From a bacterium (lineage in GTDB: Bacteria > Krumholzibacteriota > Krumholzibacteriia > LZORAL124-64-63), in the NCBI GenBank assembly GCA_030635025.1, contig DAOVZQ010000096.1:1-8155 (forward strand): a stretch of 8,155 bases of DNA. Reading direction: 5' to 3'. The translations under genes were made by a program, and so were the position numbers. A model generated the notes under the pieces. The model worked only from the letters and a program-made list of their open reading frames with translations, searched no databases and had not been told where the DNA came from. Positions 1 through 6,421 of this stretch are shown piece after piece (the first letter of the stretch is position 1; each line of letters begins with the position of its first letter).

Positions 1-1
1 C

Positions 2-616
2 GTTTGCATGGGGACCGCCTGTCACGTTCGCGGAGCGCCGGTCGTCTCCGAGGATCTCTCGAAACAACTCGGGATCGAACCGGGCGAAACCACCGAGGAC
101 AAGGAATTCACGTTGGAGGCCGTCAACTGTCTGGGGGCCTGCGCTCTCGGGCCGATCGTGGTTGTGGACGGCCACTACTTTTCGAATGTCGGCAAGGTCA
201 AGGTGCCCCAGATCATTAAGAAGACCCGCGATGGACTCGACCGGATCGACATCAAGGGCGATCGGCGGATCTTTCCCGTCAATGTCAGTTGCCCGCGCTG
301 CAATCACACGCTCATGGATCCGAATCACTTGTTGGACGGCGTATCATCCGTTCGGGTCACGGTGTCCTTCGGCCGGAAGCACGGCTGGCTACGGTTGTCC
401 TCCCTGTACGGCAGCTCGACCCACGAGTCCGAGTACGACATTCCGATGAGCACTGTCCTCGACGTGTTCTGTCCTCATTGCCACACCGAGTTGAAGGGTC
501 CCCTCAACTGTCCCGAATGTGACGCCCCGATGGTCACCGTGATCGTTCGAAAAGGTGGAGTGGTTCAGATCTGTTCACGACGTGGCTGCAAGAGTCACAT
601 GCTGGACCTGGCCTGA
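2..616 (+). CDS. NuoE/HydC-like [2Fe-2S] subunit with zinc-ribbon-like C-terminal extension (5' partial)
   Basis: The reading frame is open at the left edge, so the true start and the N-terminal helical part lie outside the window; the ATG at 8 is inside the cluster motif and is not the start. The four ligands of the thioredoxin-fold [2Fe-2S] ferredoxin of NuoE/HydC are visible with classical spacing C-x4-C-x35-C-x3-C (codons at 5, 20, 128 and 140; the last pair reads CLGAC). In the family this subunit passes electrons between a NuoF-type flavin subunit and the rest of a complex. After about base 245 there is an extra domain of some 120 residues not normally present in NuoE. It has cysteine pairs CPRC (290), CPHC (470) and CPEC (509) and single cysteines at 572 and 587, resembling zinc ribbons. 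The gene ends in TGA, 56 bases before the NuoF-like fusion gene, which supports a role as its partner. Family assignment is firm; the function of the extension is unknown. Confidence 0.88.
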   Translation, partial: VCMGTACHVRGAPVVSEDLSKQLGIEPGETTEDKEFTLEAVNCLGACALGPIVVVDGHYFSNVGKVKVPQIIKKTRDGLDRIDIKGDRRIFPVNVSCPRCNHTLMDPNHLLDGVSSVRVTVSFGRKHGWLRLSSLYGSSTHESEYDIPMSTVLDVFCPHCHTELKGPLNCPECDAPMVTVIVRKGGVVQICSRRGCKSHMLDLA

Positions 617-660
617 CCAGATGCCGGAGTTACCACTTCACCAAGGGCGCTCATCCGAAA

Positions 661-666
661 AAAGGT
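661..666 (+). promoter_or_regulatory. Weak ribosome binding site of the NuoF-GltD fusion gene
   Basis: AAAGGT lies 6 bases before the ATG at 673. It is a poor Shine-Dalgarno match compared with the GGAGG-type sites of the other genes here. It supports the start at 673 over the in-frame ATG at 694. The 56-base gap before it (617-672) shows no clear terminator or promoter, so co-transcription with the upstream gene is likely. Confidence 0.45.
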
Positions 667-672
667 AGCGAC

Positions 673-3600
673 ATGACAAGACTGAACTCGGTTATGGAAT
701 TGCGTGAACTGCGAAGCATGATCGCCACGGACTCAGACAATGGGAAGCCCTGTCTCGTGGTCTGTGCCGGTACGGCCTGCCAGGCCGGCGGCGCCAGCGA
801 CCTCCTGAGGATCGTCAAGAAATACATCATCGAGAACGACCTGTTCGATCGAATCGCCATACGGGTCACCGGATGCCACGGCTTCTGCGAAATGGGACCG
901 TTCATCCTGACCGAACCGCAGAAGGCCTTCTACACGAAGGTCGATCTCGACAGCGTTCCCCGGATCATCGAGGCGGTTCTCGCCGACGAGTACGTCGAGG
1001 AATTCCTATATGCCAACCCGGTCAGCGGCGAGGTCTACCACAGTTGTGACGAGATTCCGTTCTTCAAGCACCAGCAGCGATCCCTGTTGGCGATGAACCA
1101 GAAAATCGATCCGATCAGGATCTACGATTATATGGCCCAGGGTGGATACGAAGCACTGGAGTCGGTGCTGTTGAGCCAGCATGCCGATTGGGTGATCCAG
1201 GAAGTCAAGAAGTCGGGCCTGCGAGGACGGGGAGGCGCCGGGTTCCTGACGGGCGTCAAATGGGGTTTCATGGCGCAGCAGGACGGTGGAGGGGGCAAGT
1301 TCCTGGTCTGCAACGCCGATGAAGGTGATCCAGGCGCCTATATGGATCGCAGCATCCTCGAGGGCAACCCGCACAGCATCATCGAGGGCATGATCATCGG
1401 GGCGTTCGGAATGGGAGCGACCAATGGTATCGTTTATGTCCGCAACGAGTACCCCCAGGCCATCAAGAACCTGACGATCGCGCTCCGACGATGCCACGAC
1501 TTCGGTCTGCTGGGTGACAACATCCTCGGCACTGGGCTCTCCTTTGACATACAGATCGTCAAGGGGGCCGGGGCCTTTGTCTGCGGCGAGGAAACGGCTC
1601 TCATCCGATCCATCGAGGGGCACGCGGGCGAACCTCGCCAGCGACCGCCTTTCCCGGTCGAGAAGGGAATCGACGGCAAGCCAACGGCCATCAACAATGT
1701 CGAGACCTGGGCCAATATTCCCCTGATATTCCGTATCGGCGCGAGGACGTACTCGAAGTCCGGGACCGCCGGCAGCTCGGGCGGCAAAGTGTTCAGCCTC
1801 GTGGGCAAGATCAAGAACACGGGCCTGGTCGAGGTTCCCATGGGAATCACCATCGGGAAAATCATCTACGACATCGGTGGCGGTCCGTCCGGCAAACAGA
1901 AGATCAAGGCGGTTCAGACAGGAGGCCCGTCCGGGGGGTGCATCCCGGCGCGGATGTTCGATCTGCCCATCGACTACGACAGCCTGGCGGCCGCCGGATC
2001 GATCATGGGCTCAGGCGGCATGATCGTCATGGACGAGAACACGTGCATGGTCGATGTCGCCAAGTACTTCATGAACTTCCTCAAGGAGGAATCGTGCGGC
2101 AAGTGCTACACCTGCCGCAAGGGCACCCAGCGCATGTACGAGATCCTGGACGACATCTCCAAGGGCAAAGGCACGCTGGCCGATCTGGATTTGCTCGAGG
2201 AACTCGCGAACGTCGTGCGGGACACGACCATGTGCGGTCTGGGTCAGTCCGCGCCCAATCCCGTCCTGAGCACGTTGAAATACTTCCGCGCCGAGTATGA
2301 GGCCCATGTCAAGGATGGGAGGTGCGATGCGTATGTGTGCAAGGATCTGGTCGGCGCACCGTGCGCCGCCGCCTGTCCGCTGGGTACCGAGGTATGGAAG
2401 TATGTTGCCCAGATCGCGGCCGGAGAGCTTGACGACGCCTATCAGACGATCCGGGCCGCCAATCCGTTCCCCTCGGTCTGCGCCAGGGTGTGTTCGCATC
2501 CCTGCGAGAGCCAGTGCCGCAGTGGAACCGGCGACAAGCAGCCGATCGCGATCCGCGCCCTGAAACGCTATGTGACCGACCGTGCGGATCCATTGCTGTT
2601 CACGCCGAAACCATTGTCAGAGGATCATGATTCGGGCGACAAGGTAGCGATCGTCGGTTCTGGCCCAGCAGGTCTTTCGGCCGCCCATTATCTGTCCCTC
2701 TCCGGATATCAGCCGACCGTCTTCGAGGCCGACGACAGGCCCGGCGGCATGTTGGTCAGCGGTATCCCCTCTTTTCGCCTGCCGAGAGAAGTCCTGGACA
2801 AGGAAATCTCCGCCTTGCTCGACGCCGGGGTTGCGTTGCACTGCAACACGGCCCTGGGTCGTGATGTAACGGTGGACGGCCTGTTTGAGGACGGCTACAA
2901 GGCGATTTTCATTGCCACCGGCGCCCACAAGAGCCGCCGGCTCGGGCTCGAGGGCGAGGACTCCAAGGGCGTATTGCCGGCGATGAGTTTTCTCAAGGCA
3001 TTCAATCTGCATGGGGACGAATTGGCGCGTGGCCGGGTCGCGATCATCGGGGGCGGCAACTCGGCGATCGACGCGGCTCGTGTCGCCGTGAGACAGAAGA
3101 CCGTCGACAAAGTTACGATTCTGTACCGGCGTACGCGCGAAGAGATGCCCGCCTTCGAAGAGGAAATCGAGGCCGCCTTGGCCGAGGGCATCGAGTTGCA
3201 GGTCCTGGTCAGCCCCGTTGAGATTTTTACCGAGAACGGCTCCTTGTCCGGCGTCAAGGTCATCCGGAATCGTCTGGGTGATCGCGGCGCGGATGGACGC
3301 CGCCGCCCGGTGCCTATCGAGGGGTCGGAAGTCGAACTCCCCTTCGAGAAGCTGATCGTAGCCATCAGCGAACATCCGAGCGTCATGTCCGGAGACGACG
3401 ATTCATCGTCGATCCCGGAGGCCGGTTCGAGCGGCAACCTCCTGATCGACGAGAGCTCCCTGATGACGAGTCGCGAGGGCGTGTTCGCCGGCGGCGACGT
3501 CGTGACGGGTCCGAATACCGTGGTCGATGCCATCGCGGTCGGTAAGCAGGCGGCCCAGGTCATAGGGCGCTGGCTCTCCGGTGAAGAACCGAAAGCGCCG

Positions 3601-3855
3601 CGTCGGACCCTGTTGCCCGATGTCTACATCGAACCGGTCCTGCTCGATGAGGATGAGCAGGCCGAGGCCGACCGACCCGAGGTCCCGGAAATTCCCGCCG
3701 CTGAGCGTGAGAAGGATTGGAGTGAGGTGGAACTGTCCCTGACCGTGGCCGCCGCCATGCGCGAAGCCCGTCGCTGCCTACGCTGTGATCTCGAATTCAC
3801 CCAACCCAAGGAAGAAGCAGCCTTGGTCCAGACCACACAGGGAGAACTGGAATGA
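673..3855 (+). CDS. Fused [2Fe-2S] thioredoxin-like / NuoF-HydB-like / GltD-like NAD(P)H oxidoreductase
   Basis: This 1060-residue protein combines three redox modules. Residues about 25-115 are a thioredoxin-like [2Fe-2S] domain (C31, C36, C68, C72), as at the N-terminus of HydB. Residues about 145-540 are a NuoF module: glycine-rich FMN loop GRGGAGF (185-191), NADEGDPGAY (214-223), GEETAL (305-310), and N3-type [4Fe-4S] ligands C475, C478, C481 and C521. Residues about 545-1040 are a GltD/NfnB-like module: two [4Fe-4S] sites from eight cysteines (551, 556, 564, 568, 603, 607, 611, 615), FAD motif GSGPAG (662-667), second dinucleotide motif GGGNSAID (793-800), and a conserved FAD-contacting segment FAGGDVVTGP (938-947). 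The arginines after the second nucleotide fold (YRR, 818-820) resemble the GltD NADPH pocket. The protein thus probably handles NADH at FMN and NADPH at FAD in one chain. The stop overlaps the next gene by 4 bases. Oddity: the usual GQ of the AIGQ-type FAD motif reads SE (899-900). NuoF and GltD relationships are secure; the reaction is inferred. Confidence 0.93.
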   Translation: MTRLNSVMELRELRSMIATDSDNGKPCLVVCAGTACQAGGASDLLRIVKKYIIENDLFDRIAIRVTGCHGFCEMGPFILTEPQKAFYTKVDLDSVPRIIEAVLADEYVEEFLYANPVSGEVYHSCDEIPFFKHQQRSLLAMNQKIDPIRIYDYMAQGGYEALESVLLSQHADWVIQEVKKSGLRGRGGAGFLTGVKWGFMAQQDGGGGKFLVCNADEGDPGAYMDRSILEGNPHSIIEGMIIGAFGMGATNGIVYVRNEYPQAIKNLTIALRRCHDFGLLGDNILGTGLSFDIQIVKGAGAFVCGEETALIRSIEGHAGEPRQRPPFPVEKGIDGKPTAINNVETWANIPLIFRIGARTYSKSGTAGSSGGKVFSLVGKIKNTGLVEVPMGITIGKIIYDIGGGPSGKQKIKAVQTGGPSGGCIPARMFDLPIDYDSLAAAGSIMGSGGMIVMDENTCMVDVAKYFMNFLKEESCGKCYTCRKGTQRMYEILDDISKGKGTLADLDLLEELANVVRDTTMCGLGQSAPNPVLSTLKYFRAEYEAHVKDGRCDAYVCKDLVGAPCAAACPLGTEVWKYVAQIAAGELDDAYQTIRAANPFPSVCARVCSHPCESQCRSGTGDKQPIAIRALKRYVTDRADPLLFTPKPLSEDHDSGDKVAIVGSGPAGLSAAHYLSLSGYQPTVFEADDRPGGMLVSGIPSFRLPREVLDKEISALLDAGVALHCNTALGRDVTVDGLFEDGYKAIFIATGAHKSRRLGLEGEDSKGVLPAMSFLKAFNLHGDELARGRVAIIGGGNSAIDAARVAVRQKTVDKVTILYRRTREEMPAFEEEIEAALAEGIELQVLVSPVEIFTENGSLSGVKVIRNRLGDRGADGRRRPVPIEGSEVELPFEKLIVAISEHPSVMSGDDDSSSIPEAGSSGNLLIDESSLMTSREGVFAGGDVVTGPNTVVDAIAVGKQAAQVIGRWLSGEEPKAPRRTLLPDVYIEPVLLDEDEQAEADRPEVPEIPAAEREKDWSEVELSLTVAAAMREARRCLRCDLEFTQPKEEAALVQTTQGELE

Positions 3856-4529
3856 TAACGCTGGAAATCAACGGCCTTCGCGCCTCCGTCGAGGAGGGGA
3901 TGACCCTTCTTGAGGCTGCGAAATTCCTGGGCTTCCCCATCCCGACCTTGTGTCACATGGAAGGCCTGTCGCCTTACGGCGCCTGCCGCCTGTGTGTGGT
4001 CGAGATCGGGGAGGGCGAGCGGACGAAACTGGTCAGCTCATGTACCTATCCCGCCCAGGACGGGATGAAGGTGCGTACCGCATCGGCGAGGGTGGTCAAG
4101 GCCCGAAAAATGGTGCTGGAGCTTCTGCTGGCGTCCTGCCCCCAGTCGAAGGTGATTCAGGATCTCGCCGCCGCCCACAACATTCGCCAGCAGCGATTTC
4201 GTCAGGAGCATGAGGACTGCATCAACTGCGGATTGTGCGTGCGGATGTGCGAGGAACAGATGATGGCCAAGGCCATCGGCTTCCGTGGACGAGGCCAGGA
4301 CCGAAGCGTCGGCACTCCTTTCGACATCAAATCCGATGTGTGTCGGCTGTGCGGCGGCTGCATCTACGTCTGTCCCGCCTGTCAACTGCGGTGTACCTAC
4401 ACCGAGCCTGACAAGGCGATCTGTGGCGGGTGCGCGAACCTGAGTCCGTCCTGTCTGGAGAAGCCCGAGTTCGACGACATGATGTGCTACATGAACCCAT
4501 GTGTTGACTGCGAAACAAACAAGGACTAA
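3852..4529 (+). CDS. HydA/NuoG N-terminal-like ferredoxin subunit: [2Fe-2S] plus two [4Fe-4S], cysteine-rich tail
   Basis: This is a 225-residue soluble electron-transfer subunit. The N-terminus is a plant-type [2Fe-2S] domain as in NuoG and HydA, with C34, C45, C48 and C64 (C-x10-C-x2-C-x15-C). A helical linker follows, then two [4Fe-4S] motifs of C-x2-C-x2-C-x3-C form, C123-C133 and C164-C174. The H-x3-C-x2-C-x5-C motif that binds the extra cluster in NuoG and many HydA proteins is missing: the matching stretch (about 89-116) has only C96. The H-cluster hydrogenase domain and the NuoG molybdopterin-like domain are both absent, so the protein is only the wiring part. The last 35 residues hold six more cysteines (191, 194, 201, 212, 217, 220) of unknown use. 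The ATG overlaps the previous TGA (ATGA) and has GGGAG at 3840-3844, which implies translational coupling and matched amounts. It probably links the NuoF-GltD fusion to the GltB-like protein. Confidence 0.9.
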   Translation: MITLEINGLRASVEEGMTLLEAAKFLGFPIPTLCHMEGLSPYGACRLCVVEIGEGERTKLVSSCTYPAQDGMKVRTASARVVKARKMVLELLLASCPQSKVIQDLAAAHNIRQQRFRQEHEDCINCGLCVRMCEEQMMAKAIGFRGRGQDRSVGTPFDIKSDVCRLCGGCIYVCPACQLRCTYTEPDKAICGGCANLSPSCLEKPEFDDMMCYMNPCVDCETNKD

Positions 4530-4534
4530 CCAAC

Positions 4535-4540
4535 GGAGGT
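4535..4540 (+). promoter_or_regulatory. Strong ribosome binding site of the GltB-like gene
   Basis: GGAGGT is a strong Shine-Dalgarno sequence 7 bases before the ATG at 4548 and fixes that start. It sits in the 18-base gap after the ferredoxin gene, so the gene is translated on its own site but within the same operon. Confidence 0.7.
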
Positions 4541-4547
4541 TGACCCG

Positions 4548-6137
4548 ATGTCATCGCCACTTTCAAGAATAAACGCGTCGGCGGCTACGTTGACGAAGAA
4601 CAGGACCGAAGGGTCCATCACGCCCTCCTCGGGTATGTGCGTGACCTGTGTGGACGGGTGTATCGGCATGTGCGAGATCGGCAAGTCGGCCTATCGGGGA
4701 CACGAGGTGATATACCCTCAGCCCTTCGGCGTGATCACCACGGCCTCGGAAAAAGTATATCCGGTCGACTATGGCCATTTCAGCATCATGGGAACCGCCG
4801 TCGGGGCCCATGGCATCGAAGCGGACAGCGACAAAGCCATCTTTCCTGCCGTGAATCTCGAAGTGGCGTTCGGACACGATAAAGGTATCAAGTTCAAGCT
4901 TCCGCTGATCATTCCCGGTATCGGGTCGACCAACATCGCCACTAACAACTGGGAAGGCCTGGCGATCGGCTCCGCCCTCGCCGGCACCGGCCTGACCATC
5001 GGTGAGAACGTGGTCGGCATGGATCCCCAGTCCGTTATCAAGAACGGTCGCGTTGTCGACACCGTCGATCTCAAGCGCCGGGTTTCCCTGTTCAAGGATC
5101 ATCAGCGGGACGGCTACGGGGCCATCATCTGCCAGGCCAACATCGAGGACACCCGTCTCGGCGTGCAGGAATACGCGATCGAGAAGCTGGGCGTGGATTG
5201 GGTAGAGCTCAAGTGGGGCCAGGGCGCCAAGAACATCGGCGGCGAGGTGAAGATCACCGATCTCAAAAAGGCTCAGCTGCTCTACGAGCGGGGCTATGTC
5301 GTCCTGCCCAACCCGACCGATCCCCATGTTATCAAGGCCTTCGAGCGTGGAGCCTTCAAGGAGTTCGAGCGTCATTCGCGGATCGGAATGGTCAGCGAAG
5401 AAGCCTTCGCGACGAGGGTGGAGGAACTGCGTCAGGCCGGCGCCAAGTATATCTCCCTCAAGACGGGGGCGTACCGGCCGGCCGATCTGGCGCGCGCCGT
5501 CCTTTACGCGACCAAGTACAAGCTCGACCTGCTGACCGTCGACGGCGCCGGCGGCGGTACCGGCATGAGCCCGTGGCGGATGATGAACGAGTGGGGCATG
5601 CCGCCCGTCGAGCTCCATTCGCTGCTCTACAATTTCGCAAAGACCCTAGCCGACAAGGGACACGAGATCCCGGCCCTGGCTCCGGCCGGCGGCTTCACCT
5701 TCGAGGACCAGATCTTCAAGGGACTGTCGCTCGGTGCGCCGTTCGTGAAGTTGATCGGTATGGCCCGGTCACCGATCGCGGCGGCCATGGTGGGCAAGAC
5801 GATCGGACGGACGATCGACGACAGTCAGGTTCCCGTGTATATCGAGCGTTTCGGAAACACCAAGGACGAGATCTTCGTGACCTCGGCCGACTTGCGCAAG
5901 GAACTCGGGGACGAGGCCTTCGAGAAGATTCCCGCGGGAGCTCTCGGTCTCTACACCTATTACGAGCGACTGGCCCAGGGTCTGCGACAGCTCATGTGCG
6001 GCTCCCGAAAGTTCTCACTGGAGCACATCTCGCGGGATGATCTCGCCTGTCTGACGCACGAGTGCGCCGACATCAGCGGGATCCCCTACCTGACCGACGT
6101 GGACAAGGACGAGGTGGACGACATCCTGAACAGTTGA
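4548..6137 (+). CDS. FMN-binding glutamate synthase family protein (GltB FMN-domain-like), no glutaminase domain
   Basis: This 529-residue protein matches the FMN-binding TIM-barrel domain of the glutamate synthase large subunit. Visible landmarks are WGQGAKN (223-229; compare QGAKPGEGG in GltB), the phosphate/FMN region VDGAGGGTGMSPW (331-343; compare GHDGGTGASP), and APAGGFTFEDQIFKGLSLGAPFVKLIG (378-404) in place of the VDGGLKTG to LGA region. There is no Ntn-type glutaminase domain with a catalytic N-terminal cysteine, so glutamine hydrolysis is not expected from this chain. The C-x5-C-x4-C type [3Fe-4S] motif that follows the LGA segment in GltB is absent; the stretch 400-420 has no cysteine. 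Instead the N-terminus has C31, C34, C38 and C42 (C-x2-C-x3-C-x3-C), which could bind a cluster, and C484, C501 and C506 lie near the C-terminus. As the last gene of the redox operon, it is probably the catalytic or electron-accepting subunit. It may be an ammonia-dependent glutamate synthase or act on another substrate; the sequence does not decide. Confidence 0.88.
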   Translation: MSSPLSRINASAATLTKNRTEGSITPSSGMCVTCVDGCIGMCEIGKSAYRGHEVIYPQPFGVITTASEKVYPVDYGHFSIMGTAVGAHGIEADSDKAIFPAVNLEVAFGHDKGIKFKLPLIIPGIGSTNIATNNWEGLAIGSALAGTGLTIGENVVGMDPQSVIKNGRVVDTVDLKRRVSLFKDHQRDGYGAIICQANIEDTRLGVQEYAIEKLGVDWVELKWGQGAKNIGGEVKITDLKKAQLLYERGYVVLPNPTDPHVIKAFERGAFKEFERHSRIGMVSEEAFATRVEELRQAGAKYISLKTGAYRPADLARAVLYATKYKLDLLTVDGAGGGTGMSPWRMMNEWGMPPVELHSLLYNFAKTLADKGHEIPALAPAGGFTFEDQIFKGLSLGAPFVKLIGMARSPIAAAMVGKTIGRTIDDSQVPVYIERFGNTKDEIFVTSADLRKELGDEAFEKIPAGALGLYTYYERLAQGLRQLMCGSRKFSLEHISRDDLACLTHECADISGIPYLTDVDKDEVDDILNS

Positions 6138-6143
6138 GTCGAT

Positions 6144-6231
6144 GATCGATTTGGGGCTGGGCAGTAGTGGGGATTCGGCGTTGCCGTGTGAACGACGTTT
6201 TATACCCGCCCTGTTCCAGCCCTGATCGATC
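6144..6231 (+). repeat. Long imperfect inverted repeat after the operon, possible mRNA 3' structure
   Basis: The arms are GATCGATTTGGGGCTGG (6144-6160) and CCAGCCCTGATCGATC (6216-6231). They pair over 16 positions, including two G-T wobbles, with one bulged base. The 55-base loop contains a small hairpin, CGGC-GTT-GCCG (6176-6186), and a TTTT at 6198-6201. No U-run follows the outer stem directly, so this is not a classical intrinsic terminator. Its place 6 bases after the operon's stop suggests transcript-end protection or weak termination; this is inference. Confidence 0.4.
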
Positions 6232-6331
6232 TTGTAAGACCAATCGTCCCAACATATTTACCGGGTTCCATGTTGTAGATGTAGCCTCATCCTTCCGGAC
6301 AACAATCCAGACACAAACAAACAAAATCTGA

Positions 6332-6349
6332 AACTTCCCCCGCGAAGTT
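6332..6349. repeat. Short perfect dyad upstream of the -35 box
   Basis: AACTTC and GAAGTT are perfect inverted arms separated by 6 bases (CCCCGC), 5 bases before the -35 box. It has the same 6-base spacer as the downstream operator palindrome, but its arm sequence differs. It could be a second regulatory site, or chance: a 6+6 dyad is not rare. Confidence 0.3.
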
Positions 6350-6354
6350 GCGTC

Positions 6355-6383
6355 TTGACGTGAGCGCATGAGTGCATTATAAC
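6355..6383 (+). promoter_or_regulatory. Sigma70-type promoter of the GntR-ABC operon
   Basis: TTGACG (-35, 6355-6360) and TATAAC (-10, 6378-6383) are separated by exactly 17 bases, and each box matches the consensus at five of six positions. The region is clearly more A+T-rich than its surroundings. Transcription would begin near 6390, leaving a leader of about 30 bases before the regulator's ATG. No other promoter this good is visible in the window. Confidence 0.75.
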
Positions 6384-6394
6384 ACTAATGCACT
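6371..6394. promoter_or_regulatory. Palindromic operator, probably bound by the adjacent GntR/YtrA-type regulator
   Basis: The 9-base arms AGTGCATTA (6371-6379) and TAATGCACT (6386-6394) are perfect inverted repeats around a 6-base centre (TAACAC). The palindrome covers the whole -10 box and the likely transcription start, so a bound dimer would block RNA polymerase. GntR-family regulators are dimers and commonly repress their own operons from such sites. That this regulator binds here is inferred from position. Confidence 0.7.
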
Positions 6395-6408
6395 ACCCAA
6401 GACCCTGA

Positions 6409-6414
6409 GAGAGG
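6409..6414 (+). promoter_or_regulatory. Ribosome binding site of the GntR-family gene
   Basis: GAGAGG lies 7 bases before the ATG at 6422, supporting that start. It falls within the short leader predicted from the promoter. Confidence 0.5.
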
Positions 6415-6421
6415 TTATCGG

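Noticed and set aside
673..4529. An [FeFe]-hydrogenase or a membrane complex I
   Set aside because: No H-cluster domain, quinone-site subunit or membrane-arm subunit is encoded in the window; only the soluble NADH-side and wiring modules are seen.
4563..5618. Long open frame on the - strand (351 codons) opposite the GltB-like gene
   Set aside because: It is a G+C-driven shadow. The + strand frame has clear family motifs over the whole stretch, and the - strand translation shows no recognisable domain and no supporting ribosome binding site.
4548..6137. Naming the last redox gene gltB
   Set aside because: Only the FMN domain of GltB is present. The glutaminase domain and the [3Fe-4S] motif are absent, so the name would imply an activity the sequence does not support.
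6311..6326. A/C-rich run with repeated ACAA units
   Set aside because: It is too short and irregular to call a microsatellite, and it lies too far upstream of the -35 box to be a typical UP element. It is probably ordinary A+T-rich intergenic DNA.
6073..6369. Open frame on the - strand across the operon end and intergenic region
   Set aside because: It overlaps the conserved end of the GltB-like gene and the inverted repeat, has no recognisable domain, and points against the local gene direction.
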